Positions 41,841 through 50,279 of a DNA stretch of 64,000 bases are shown here, piece by piece. The number at the start of each line of letters is the position of its first letter. Within the stretch, counting starts at the first letter, position 1. A program made the translations under genes and the position numbers. The DNA comes from Psychrosphaera ytuae. GTDB lineage: Bacteria; Pseudomonadota; Gammaproteobacteria; Enterobacterales; Alteromonadaceae. The DNA lies in the NCBI RefSeq assembly GCF_017638545.1, contig NZ_CP072110.1, positions 1,612,001-1,676,000 on the forward strand, in the 5' to 3' direction. The notes under the pieces were generated by a model. The model saw nothing but the letters and a program-made list of their open reading frames with translations, ran no database searches and was not told the DNA's origin.

Positions 41841-44363
41841 ATGGGTTGGCTCAAAAAATTAGGGAAGTTAATGATTTTTGGAGCGTTAATAGCACTAACA
41901 GTGGTATTGGCGTTTTATTTATACGTTAAAGATGACTTGCCATCCGAGGAGTCTATTCGAGATGTTCGCTTCCAAATCCCAATGAAAGTCTACACTGCAG
42001 ACGGCCAACTCATCTCTCAGTTTGGTGAAAAGCGACGAAATCCAGTTTTATATTCCGAAATCCCTCAGCAACTAAAAGACGCAATTATTGCTACCGAAGA
42101 CTCTCGTTTTTATGAGCATTTTGGTATTGATCCCATCGGTCTTATCCGTTCGGTTGTGGTAGTAGTGTCAACCGGAACCAAAGCGCAGGGCGCCAGTACC
42201 ATTACCATGCAGTTGGCTAGAAACGTCTTTTTATCACTCGACAAACGTTGGATGCGTAAAATCAAAGAAGCGTATATTGCCCTACACATCGAACAAATCA
42301 TGACAAAAGAGGAAATATTAACTCTTTATCTCAACAAGATCCCATTTGGCAATCGCGCCTACGGTATTGGTGCTGCCGCCCAAGTGTATTACGGAAAAGA
42401 CATTGGCGAGCTTAACTTGCCGCAGCTAGCTATGTTAGCTGGCCTACCAAAAGCACCGTCACGCTATAACCCGATCAGAAACCCAGAGCGCGCCAAATTT
42501 CGACGCAATGTTGTTTTAGGTCGAATGTTAGCAGTGGGTGCCATTGACCAAGCTACTTATGAAGAAGCAAAAGCAGCCCCAGTAACGGCTAAGTTCCACG
42601 GTGCAAAAATAACTGCATCAGCACCTTATGTAGCAGAGCAAGTTCGGCTTGAAATGATTGAAAAGTTCGGTGAAGAACAAGCCTATACCTCTGGATTCAA
42701 AGTCTACACAACCATAGACGCGGACGCGCAAGTCGCTGCTCGTCAGGCAGTCAGAGAAAACCTACATGCCTATGATGAACGTCACGGCTACAGAGGGCCT
42801 TCACGCTATTTATGGGACATAGAAAAAGCAGACGCAACCGATGTCAACTCGTTGAGTTGGGATATGGACAAAATTGAGGACTATCTCAAAAAGATTAGGG
42901 ACTATGGTGAGCTCACTCCTGCTGTTGTTACCAATGTGACCGACGAAAGTATTTATGTTCAACGCAAAGGCAAAGTATTTGATGTTGTTCATTGGGATGG
43001 TTTGAAATGGGCAAGACCTTACATTGACGATGATAAGCAAGGCCCACCGCCACAAACAGCACATGACATATTAAAAGAAGGCGCGTTTATCTGGTTGAAG
43101 CCTCAATCAGATGGTAGTTTTAAACTTTCTCAACGTCCTATTGTCAGCGGTTCTCTCGTTGCAATGAATCCTCAAAATGGCGATATCTTAGCATTGGTCG
43201 GTGGTTATGACTTTGCCTACAACCAATACAATCGCGTTATCCAGGCCGAACGTCAAATCGGTTCAAACGTTAAGCCATTTGTGTATTCTGGCGCTATTGA
43301 AAATGGTATGACTCTCGCCACGCTAGTCAATGATGCTCCTATTACTAAATGGGAACGCAATATGGTTTGGCGACCGAAAAATTCACCTGAGACGTACAAC
43401 GGTCCTACTCGGGTTAGAAGGGGTCTTGCTGAATCAAAAAACGTTATGGCGGTAAGGGTAATGCGTACCCTAGGAATCGACGCTACGATTGATTATTTAA
43501 CTCGCTTTGGCTTTGACAAAAATAACTTACCTGCAAATGAGTCATTGTCATTGGGTTCTGCTTCTCTTACTCCCCTTTCTGTGGTTAGAGGAATGAGCAC
43601 TTTTGCCAACGGCGGATTTTTAGTCGAGCCTCAACTAATCGATTATGTTGAAGATACTGCGGGTAATAAGGTTTTCCAAACCACTCGCTTAGTTGCCAAT
43701 CTCGAACAGAAAGAATTGGACAATCAATCTTTAAACACTCTACCTTTAAACAGTGACAACCCGGTCAAATTTGAGCTACCTGCTCCCCGAGTTATCAGTG
43801 AACAAAATGCGTTTTTGATCACAGACGCGATGAACTCTACGATTTGGGGTGGCGGTAATTGGGCTAGAGGCAATGGCTGGAATGGCACTGCTTGGCGAGC
43901 TCAAGTCCTTAAACGCCGTGATTTTAGTGGTAAAACGGGTACGACCAACCAATCCATTGATACTTGGTTCTCTGGCTTTAATGCCCACATTGCAGCAACT
44001 ACTTGGGTAGGGTTTGATGCACCAGGTAGACCTTTGGGACGTACCAGCTTTAACAGCAACCTCACCGATGCAGAACAAGAGACAGGGGCAGAAGCAGGTG
44101 CAGTAACAGCACTCCCAGCTTGGGTTCGCTTTATGCAGGATTATAAAGATAAGGTACCGTTAACCTATCGTGAGATCCCAGAAGGTGTCATATCCGTAAG
44201 AATTGACAGAAAAACCGGCTTATTGTCTCGCAAAACGGACCACACAACTCGATTCGAATACTTTATTAAAGGTACCGAGCCGACCAAATACGTCGATGAG
44301 TTTGAACCCCAAACCATAGATGAAGAAAAAGACATGATTGAAGAAGAGGAAGGTCTATTTTAA
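41841..44363 (+). CDS. mrcA: Penicillin-binding protein 1A
   Basis: Bifunctional class A PBP building peptidoglycan. The 840 residues have an N-terminal transmembrane helix (~10-28), a glycosyltransferase domain (~55-230, ATEDSRFYEHFGID with the catalytic Glu, QGASTITMQLARN), an OB-like linker insert typical of proteobacterial PBP1A (~320-420), and the transpeptidase domain with SxxK (GSNVKPF), SxN (ESKNVMA) and KTG (SGKTGTTN). A TATACT -10-like hexamer is at 41792-41797. Its stop overlaps the start of a small membrane gene. Confidence 0.97.
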   Translation: MGWLKKLGKLMIFGALIALTVVLAFYLYVKDDLPSEESIRDVRFQIPMKVYTADGQLISQFGEKRRNPVLYSEIPQQLKDAIIATEDSRFYEHFGIDPIGLIRSVVVVVSTGTKAQGASTITMQLARNVFLSLDKRWMRKIKEAYIALHIEQIMTKEEILTLYLNKIPFGNRAYGIGAAAQVYYGKDIGELNLPQLAMLAGLPKAPSRYNPIRNPERAKFRRNVVLGRMLAVGAIDQATYEEAKAAPVTAKFHGAKITASAPYVAEQVRLEMIEKFGEEQAYTSGFKVYTTIDADAQVAARQAVRENLHAYDERHGYRGPSRYLWDIEKADATDVNSLSWDMDKIEDYLKKIRDYGELTPAVVTNVTDESIYVQRKGKVFDVVHWDGLKWARPYIDDDKQGPPPQTAHDILKEGAFIWLKPQSDGSFKLSQRPIVSGSLVAMNPQNGDILALVGGYDFAYNQYNRVIQAERQIGSNVKPFVYSGAIENGMTLATLVNDAPITKWERNMVWRPKNSPETYNGPTRVRRGLAESKNVMAVRVMRTLGIDATIDYLTRFGFDKNNLPANESLSLGSASLTPLSVVRGMSTFANGGFLVEPQLIDYVEDTAGNKVFQTTRLVANLEQKELDNQSLNTLPLNSDNPVKFELPAPRVISEQNAFLITDAMNSTIWGGGNWARGNGWNGTAWRAQVLKRRDFSGKTGTTNQSIDTWFSGFNAHIAATTWVGFDAPGRPLGRTSFNSNLTDAEQETGAEAGAVTALPAWVRFMQDYKDKVPLTYREIPEGVISVRIDRKTGLLSRKTDHTTRFEYFIKGTEPTKYVDEFEPQTIDEEKDMIEEEEGLF

Positions 44364-44542
44364 TGGTTAAGTTCTTTTTTCTAATTCCACTATTACTAAG
44401 TTTAGTCTGGTGGCAGTACCTAAGAGTAAATGGCTGGACACTTGAACAAGGTAAGCGAGGGTTTTATTACATCATCGCGTTTTCTGTCGCTATCGCAGTG
44501 TTCTTTGGCTTTATGTATGGCTTAAATCACTATCTTAACTAG
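44363..44542 (+). CDS. Small two-helix membrane protein coupled to mrcA
   Basis: A 59-residue ORF starting at the A of the mrcA stop codon (TAATG). Translation: MVKFFFLIPLLLSLVWWQYL, then RVNGWTLEQGKRG, then FYYIIAFSVAIAVFFGFMYG LNHYLN at the end. Two hydrophobic helices surround a short charged loop. I do not recognise a family. The strict coupling and the terminator 30 bp downstream suggest it is a genuine last cistron, possibly a PBP1A-associated membrane peptide (inference). Confidence 0.7.
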   Translation: MVKFFFLIPLLLSLVWWQYLRVNGWTLEQGKRGFYYIIAFSVAIAVFFGFMYGLNHYLN

Positions 44543-44571
44543 GCGCTACAAAATCTAAGTACTCAAATAAT

Positions 44572-44610
44572 AAAAAAGCGAGTGTGGCATAACCAACACT
44601 CGCTTTTTTT
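44572..44610. terminator. Strong bidirectional terminator
   Basis: 14-bp stem AAAAAAGCGAGTGT / ACACTCGCTTTTTT with a 10-nt loop; T-runs in both directions. It ends both the mrcA transcript and the RND pump transcript. Confidence 0.93.
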
Positions 44611-44628
44611 TCACTTAATTCCAAGCTT

Positions 44629-47600
44629 TTAATTAGCCGTTATCGCCTCTCGTCGACGTTCTTTAAAACGGCGTATTTTGGCTCGAGTTTGGTCCCCTAG
44701 TGCCAACAAGCAAGGCGTCAAAACTAGAGTTAATAACGTCGCAAAAGCCAATCCGCCTGCAACTGCAATAGATAGTTGTGACCACCACTGAGTTGACGGT
44801 CCACCAAATTCCATCACTCGATTCATCAAGTCTATGTTGACTTCTAACACCATAGGCATGAGTCCTAATATAGTAGTGACCGTGGTTAACATAACCGGAC
44901 GCAATCGTTGAGCACCCGTGCGCAATACCGCCTCAGTAATACTCATACCCTCTCTTCGTAAGACGTTGTAAGTATCGATAAGAACAATATTGTTGTTCAC
45001 CACAATACCAGCCAAAGAAATAACCCCAATGCCTGACATAACAACGCCAAATGGTTTTTGTACGATTAGTAGCCCCAAGAATACACCGACGGTAGAAAAC
45101 ACCACGGCACTCAAGATCAATGCAGCCTGATAAAAGCTATTAAATTGACTGACCAAAATGATCGCCATTACAAACAGAGCGACCATAAAGGCTGTTTGTA
45201 AAAAGGCTTGAGACTCGGCCTGGTCTTCGTTTTCACCACGTACTTTTATTGCGATAGTTTGGCTTAAACCAAGTTCAGGTAATTTGGCTTGGAGCTCGGG
45301 TAACGCTTTGGAAAGAAGCACACCTGGCGCCATATCAGCGGCAATCTGAACAACTCGACGACCATCTACACGACGAATAACGTCTACTTTTGGCACCGCT
45401 TTTTGTTCAACAAAGTTACTGACTGGAACCATACCGTTAGCTGTTTTAACACGAACATGGGACAGTTCGCCGATGTCGCGCTTTTCTTCTGGGTAACGAA
45501 CACGAATATCGAGCTCATCGTCGACATCATCTGGTCGATATTCGCCAATTTTCAATCCATTGGTCACCATTGAAATAGAGCTACCCACTAACGTGGCATC
45601 AGCACCAAAACGAGCTGCATCACTGCGGTCAATTAATAACTGCCATTCAATACCGTCTTTGTTGGCTGTGTCGGAAATATTAGTGAACTGCCCTGTTTCT
45701 TCTAATGCTTTGCGAATAACCACAACCGCGTCATTTAGCTCATCAGGAAAACGAGAACTCAGTTCCAATACCAATGCCTTGCCACCACCTGGACTATTGT
45801 CGTCTTTACGAACTTCTATTTCGACACCGGCAATATCGTCGGTCAGGGCATGAACATCTTCAATAATGTCATTGGCTTTTCGGCGAATTTGCCAGTCAAT
45901 AAGGTTCATTCGCATATAACCCACTTGATCACTGCCACCCGTTCTTGCATACAGAGTTTCGATTTCATCAAGCGTGACTAGACGCTGCTCTATTGTTTGC
46001 ATAATTTTGTCTTTTTCATGGATCGACAAGTCGCCATGAGAACGGACGGTAATATTGGCACCAACTGGCTCGACATCAGGGAAAAACTCGACACCGAGTC
46101 CGCTTGCACCAAACCCCATAAAAACAGCGATTGCTATAACAATGGATACCGCGAGACTCTTGAGGGGATTTTTTATCGCCACTTCCAAAAAGCGCACGTA
46201 CTTGCCGGTATATCCGCCAAGACTTCTAATATCCCCTTGTTCTGCTTGTATTAACTGCTCTTGAGTTTCTTTGGAAACAGGACGAACCTTACCAATAATA
46301 GTACCGAGTGACGGAACAAAGATAAGTGCCATTATCAGTGATGCAGATAACACAGCAATCAAAGTAATCGGCAAATACTTCATAAACTCGCCCATCATGC
46401 CAGGCCAGAAGATCAAAGGAGCAAACGCCGCTAAAGTTGTCGCGGTCGAAGCTATAATTGGCCATGCCATTCGTTTAGACGCAAGTCGGTATGCTTCTTT
46501 TCTGGTTTTGCCCTCACTCATCATGCGATCAGCAAACTCAGTCACTACAATCGCACCATCAACCAACATACCTACGGCCATGATCAGGGAAAACAAGACC
46601 ACCATATTGACCGTCATGCCCATCAAACTAATGACCAAAATCCCCGTTAAAAACGAACCTGGAATCGCAATACCTACCAAAGCCGCAGAGCGGAAGCCAA
46701 GTGCAGCAATAACAACAATAACCACCAACAAAACCGCAGAAAGCACGTTGTTCTGTAAGTCGGTTAACATTTGTTTTACGTCTTTTGATTGATCACCCGT
46801 GTACGTTACTGCAATGTGCTCAGGCCATATTTGCTTGCCCTGCTCTACGATTGCTTTTACTTTCTCAATCGTTTCTATGATGTTTTCACCAGGACGCTTT
46901 TTGACTTCTAGTGACACAGCCGGGTTGTTATTTAATCGCGCAAATGACGTTGGATCTTTATATGAACGTCGTACCTCTGCTACATCACCAAAGGTAATTA
47001 CTCGGTCATTAACCACTTTAATCGGTTGCTCGTAAACGTCTTTTACGGTTTCATAAACCGATGGAACTTTAACCGCAAATCGACCCGCACCAGTATCTAA
47101 TGTACCGGCAGCAACAAGTCGGTTGTTTCGTTGTAATAAATTGAGAATGTCGTTTTGGTCTAAACCGTAGCTTTCCATTAAAAGGGGATCTACGATGATC
47201 TCAACGATGTCTTCACGATCACCACCAACTTCGACTTCGAGAACTTCACTCAACCCCTCGATTTCATCTTTTAAACGACGAGCTACCGTTACCAACCCGC
47301 GCTCTGGAACCGGTCCAGAAAGTACGACCGTGATAACAGGTTGCTCATCTGCCATGCTGACCTGTTTGATTACAGGCTCTTCAGATTCAGCAGGCAATTC
47401 TGCTTTGGCGATGGTCACTTTGTCTCGAACATCAGCCAAAGCATTTTTGGGATCAAAACCAGCGACAAATTCTAATTGAATAGACCCGTGTCCTTCACTC
47501 GCTGTCGAGGTCATTTCTTTAACCCCTTCAAGAGAACGAAGTTCTAATTCCATTGGTCGAATCAACATCCGCTCGGCATCTTCTGGCGAGATTCCGTCAT

Positions 47601-47754
47601 GCACGATAGACACGTAAATAATAGGGATAGTGATGTCTGGGTTAGACTCTTTTGGAATTGAGTTATAGGTCATTGCTCCAGAAATTAAGAGCAAAATAAA
47701 GATCAATAAAACCGTTCTTGTACGATCTAAAGCGCCATCAATTATTCCACGCAT
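44629..47754 (-). CDS. RND-family efflux pump permease
   Basis: Inner-membrane proton-driven exporter of the HAE/AcrB superfamily, 1041 residues with 12 expected transmembrane helices and two large periplasmic loops. Visible: N-terminal SNPDITIPIIYVSIVHDGISPEDAE, the TM4 region VGMLVDGAIVVTEFADRMM, SLAGIVVNNNIVLIDTYN in TM10, and the C-terminal RLRPVMLTTVTTILGLMPM. In AcrB the TM4 pair is Asp-Asp; here it is Asp-Gly (LVDGAIVV), as in a subgroup of RND pumps, so proton coupling likely rests on one TM4 Asp. It forms an operon with the upstream adaptor gene (2 bp gap). No outer-membrane factor is adjacent. Confidence 0.93.
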   Translation of the reverse strand: MRGIIDGALDRTRTVLLIFILLLISGAMTYNSIPKESNPDITIPIIYVSIVHDGISPEDAERMLIRPMELELRSLEGVKEMTSTASEGHGSIQLEFVAGFDPKNALADVRDKVTIAKAELPAESEEPVIKQVSMADEQPVITVVLSGPVPERGLVTVARRLKDEIEGLSEVLEVEVGGDREDIVEIIVDPLLMESYGLDQNDILNLLQRNNRLVAAGTLDTGAGRFAVKVPSVYETVKDVYEQPIKVVNDRVITFGDVAEVRRSYKDPTSFARLNNNPAVSLEVKKRPGENIIETIEKVKAIVEQGKQIWPEHIAVTYTGDQSKDVKQMLTDLQNNVLSAVLLVVIVVIAALGFRSAALVGIAIPGSFLTGILVISLMGMTVNMVVLFSLIMAVGMLVDGAIVVTEFADRMMSEGKTRKEAYRLASKRMAWPIIASTATTLAAFAPLIFWPGMMGEFMKYLPITLIAVLSASLIMALIFVPSLGTIIGKVRPVSKETQEQLIQAEQGDIRSLGGYTGKYVRFLEVAIKNPLKSLAVSIVIAIAVFMGFGASGLGVEFFPDVEPVGANITVRSHGDLSIHEKDKIMQTIEQRLVTLDEIETLYARTGGSDQVGYMRMNLIDWQIRRKANDIIEDVHALTDDIAGVEIEVRKDDNSPGGGKALVLELSSRFPDELNDAVVVIRKALEETGQFTNISDTANKDGIEWQLLIDRSDAARFGADATLVGSSISMVTNGLKIGEYRPDDVDDELDIRVRYPEEKRDIGELSHVRVKTANGMVPVSNFVEQKAVPKVDVIRRVDGRRVVQIAADMAPGVLLSKALPELQAKLPELGLSQTIAIKVRGENEDQAESQAFLQTAFMVALFVMAIILVSQFNSFYQAALILSAVVFSTVGVFLGLLIVQKPFGVVMSGIGVISLAGIVVNNNIVLIDTYNVLRREGMSITEAVLRTGAQRLRPVMLTTVTTILGLMPMVLEVNIDLMNRVMEFGGPSTQWWSQLSIAVAGGLAFATLLTLVLTPCLLALGDQTRAKIRRFKERRREAITAN

Positions 47755-47756
47755 GA

Positions 47757-48881
47757 TTATTGTCCTACTTCAGTGCGTGATGTTGCTTCTGTATAAGTCA
47801 CTTTGACCTTGTCACCCGGACGAACAAACCCTTGGCCACGAGTAATAACCTCTACTTCACCGCTAAAGCCACCTAACCAGACCCCATCTTGTTCGGCTTT
47901 AATCAAATCAATTGGCGTAAAAACAACAATATCATTCTCTACACTTTTGACGCCCAAATTGCCGTCTTTATCCAACGAAAGTAACGCTGGAGAGACTTTA
48001 ATCGCCTGTTCATCAGAAAACGCCAGTCTGATTTCGGTACTTACACCGGCTTTCATGTTTAAGTTAGGGTTATCGATTTCAATTTCGATTGGGAAAGTGT
48101 TGGTACCAAGCTCTGAGACACTTGCTAGGTAACGAATTCGACCCGGAACCTGTTTGCCCGACACTAAACGCACATTAACTTCAGCGTCTTGATTGATTTG
48201 GGCGATATCGTTTTCGGTTACGTAAGCTCGAACCACCAATGGTGACAAATCAACGACATTGAAAAGTGTTTGCCCTTTGTTTACAAAACTACCAACCTCA
48301 ACTTGTTGCATCTCTACAACACCCTCAAATGGCGCAACGATGGTACTTTTAGAAACTTGGTTTTGTCGCAAGCTCACCAAGGCTTTGGCCTCAACAAGTG
48401 CGGCTTTTGCTTGAGCTAATATCGACTCTCCCTGTAACCCTTTTGCCTGTAAAGACTTTGCACCTTCGTATTCAATTTCCCTTTGTTTTAATAGCGCTTT
48501 GGCAAAGTTTAATTGCTCGAGCTTATCTTCGAGTGCTAACTGAACAACGGTTTCGCCAACAGAAACTTTTTGGCCTTCTTTTACGTCTATGCTCGCAACA
48601 CGACCATCAACTTCAGCGTTTAATGCCACAATTCGATCCGGCTCAGTACGGCCATAGAGTTCAATACTGCGTTTGATGTTTGAAGCAAAAAAGCGAGTCA
48701 CTTCAACACTTGGGACTTTTTTCTCTACTTTGTTCGATTCGAGAACATGCGCTTTTTTATCTTCTGGTGATTCAGAGTTAAGCATTCCAGAAGCCATCCA
48801 AGACACCAGTAAAATAAAGATGATAATGGCTAGAATATAAGGTTTGCGTTCTAAGATTCCTGGAGTTGACGTGTGTGACAT
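47757..48881 (-). CDS. RND efflux periplasmic adaptor (membrane fusion protein)
   Basis: 374 residues from the ATG at 48881, with AGGAAC a few bases upstream (an in-frame start seven codons earlier is less likely). An N-terminal anchor helix (~18-36) has no lipobox. Then come the lipoyl half-motif (IVALNAEVDGRVASIDVKEGQKV), a short alpha-hairpin (LEQLNFAKALLKQREIEY ... ALVEAKALVSLRQNQV), the second lipoyl half (STIVAPFEGVVEMQQVEVGSF), a beta barrel and a membrane-proximal domain. It is the adaptor for the RND permease 2 bp downstream. Confidence 0.93.
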   Translation of the reverse strand: MSHTSTPGILERKPYILAIIIFILLVSWMASGMLNSESPEDKKAHVLESNKVEKKVPSVEVTRFFASNIKRSIELYGRTEPDRIVALNAEVDGRVASIDVKEGQKVSVGETVVQLALEDKLEQLNFAKALLKQREIEYEGAKSLQAKGLQGESILAQAKAALVEAKALVSLRQNQVSKSTIVAPFEGVVEMQQVEVGSFVNKGQTLFNVVDLSPLVVRAYVTENDIAQINQDAEVNVRLVSGKQVPGRIRYLASVSELGTNTFPIEIEIDNPNLNMKAGVSTEIRLAFSDEQAIKVSPALLSLDKDGNLGVKSVENDIVVFTPIDLIKAEQDGVWLGGFSGEVEVITRGQGFVRPGDKVKVTYTEATSRTEVGQ

Positions 48882-48971
48882 GATGTTCCTATCTATGACC
48901 AAGCGTTATAAATCAATAACATTTGGCTAGATGATAATGGAATATGTCTAGATCGACTAGGTTATGGCCAT

Positions 48972-48996
48972 AAAAAAAGCCGCTAAATGCGGCTTT
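48972..48996 (-). terminator. Rho-independent terminator after erpA
   Basis: 8-bp stem AAAGCCGC / GCGGCTTT with a 5-nt TAAAT loop; the minus strand continues with four further T. It lies 37 bp after the erpA stop. Confidence 0.88.
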
Positions 48997-49032
48997 CTTT
49001 GTAAGAATTTGTCAATCTGTATCAATACTGCT

Positions 49033-49407
49033 TTAAACGCTAAAACTCGCGCCACAACCACAAGTTGTTGTTGCGTTAGGGTTGTTAACAAAAAAGCGTG
49101 AGCCTTCAAGGCCTTCAGTGTAATCAACGATACCGCCAACAAGGTATTGCAAGCTCATAGGATCGATCACCATAGAGACACCTTGTTTTTCGATTTCCAT
49201 ATCACCTGGGTTTACTTCTTCGTCAAAAGTAAAACCATATTGGAAACCTGAACAACCACCGCCTGTTACATAAACACGCAGTTTTAACGACGGATTTTCT
49301 TCTTCTTCAACTAACTGCTTCACCTTTGTCGCGGCCGCATCAGAAAACTGGATTGGCAGTTCTGGGGTGTCAGTCGGTTCTGTAGTCGGTGTCACAATGT
49401 CAGTCAT
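49033..49407 (-). CDS. erpA: Iron-sulfur cluster insertion protein ErpA
   Basis: A-type carrier that delivers Fe-S clusters to apoproteins, including the IspG/IspH enzymes of the isoprenoid pathway whose IspD/IspF steps are encoded in this window. 124 residues; the three cluster Cys lie in VTGGGCSGFQYGF and the C-terminal TTTCGCGASFSV. It has a short acidic, Thr/Pro-rich N-terminal extension (~1-17). Confidence 0.96.
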   Translation of the reverse strand: MTDIVTPTTEPTDTPELPIQFSDAAATKVKQLVEEEENPSLKLRVYVTGGGCSGFQYGFTFDEEVNPGDMEIEKQGVSMVIDPMSLQYLVGGIVDYTEGLEGSRFFVNNPNATTTCGCGASFSV

Positions 49408-49476
49408 AAAAAGTACCTCTCAAATTTGGGCCGCGATTATCTAATACCTGACAATTTTAATCAAGTATTTGAGCCC

Positions 49477-50187
49477 TTATAAATCGGGCCAATCGCGCTT
49501 TTCTGTAAAGGCTTTGTAAGCCTGCCATTTGGTTTTTGGCTGAACCACTTTTATCTCTACATCCGTCGGTTCGAATCCTTCAGGTAGCTTAAATTGCCCT
49601 TCAAAATATTGGAAATATCTAAAGCTAAACCTTAGGTCCTTTTTGTCTAACTTAGACAGTTCGGCTAAATCTAAACTGGTGCGTTTACCTTCTTGGTAGC
49701 CTAAGATATTGAGTTGGACATAACCCTTTGCATTGCGCTTTTTACTATCGGTCTGAACCACCGCAAATTGAAATTTAAAACGATTTTGTCCTTTGTCTTG
49801 TTCAACGGCAAATTGCTCGATAGCTAATCCATCTGCAACTAACTCAGGCGCTAGTACTTTTTGGTAAAAGTTTAGCTCTTTTTCTAGCTGGAACACTTCT
49901 TCACGCAAGGCAATCATTTCGGTTTGAGTTTGTTTGGCGGCGTTTTTTTCCACCTCAAGCTCGACCATCAAATAGTTGTTTTTGCGCACATGCTGGTCTA
50001 TTTCTTTATACAAATCATCCAAACGGGCTTGTTGTTTGACGATCTGTTGCTCTTGCCATTGGCTCATATCCGCGCCAATTCGAAAGCTCGCATACGCCGT
50101 TATGCCAAGGATAATCAGCAAAAGTAATAAAAATTGGAATCGGCCTAATTTAGATTTTAAACCGTGAAAACTAAGCCACTCATTCAT
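49477..50187 (-). CDS. Coiled-coil membrane-anchored protein (DUF6776-like)
   Basis: 236 residues: one N-terminal transmembrane helix (~17-36), a coiled coil (~40-110, QARLDDLYKEIDQHVRKNN, MIALREEVFQLEKEL) and a beta-rich C-terminal domain (FKFQFAVVQTDSKKRNAKG, FSFRYFQYFEGQFKLPEGF). The layout and the FRYFQ-x-F-G segment recall the uncharacterised DUF6776 family, assigned from memory. It lies 69 bp upstream of erpA on the same strand. Confidence 0.6.
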   Translation of the reverse strand: MNEWLSFHGLKSKLGRFQFLLLLLIILGITAYASFRIGADMSQWQEQQIVKQQARLDDLYKEIDQHVRKNNYLMVELEVEKNAAKQTQTEMIALREEVFQLEKELNFYQKVLAPELVADGLAIEQFAVEQDKGQNRFKFQFAVVQTDSKKRNAKGYVQLNILGYQEGKRTSLDLAELSKLDKKDLRFSFRYFQYFEGQFKLPEGFEPTDVEIKVVQPKTKWQAYKAFTEKRDWPDL

Positions 50188-50279
50188 ATCGATAATTTTG
50201 GTTTAATGTCATTGGTTTATGGTACACTTCATGACGGTTAATTGACTATTAGAATTCTCTTCAACGTTTTGGAAGCCTG

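Noticed and set aside
46271..46792. 173-aa plus-strand ORF inside the RND pump gene
   Set aside because: It is antisense to a clear RND permease, has no recognisable domain or ribosome site, and its composition fits a frame shadow.
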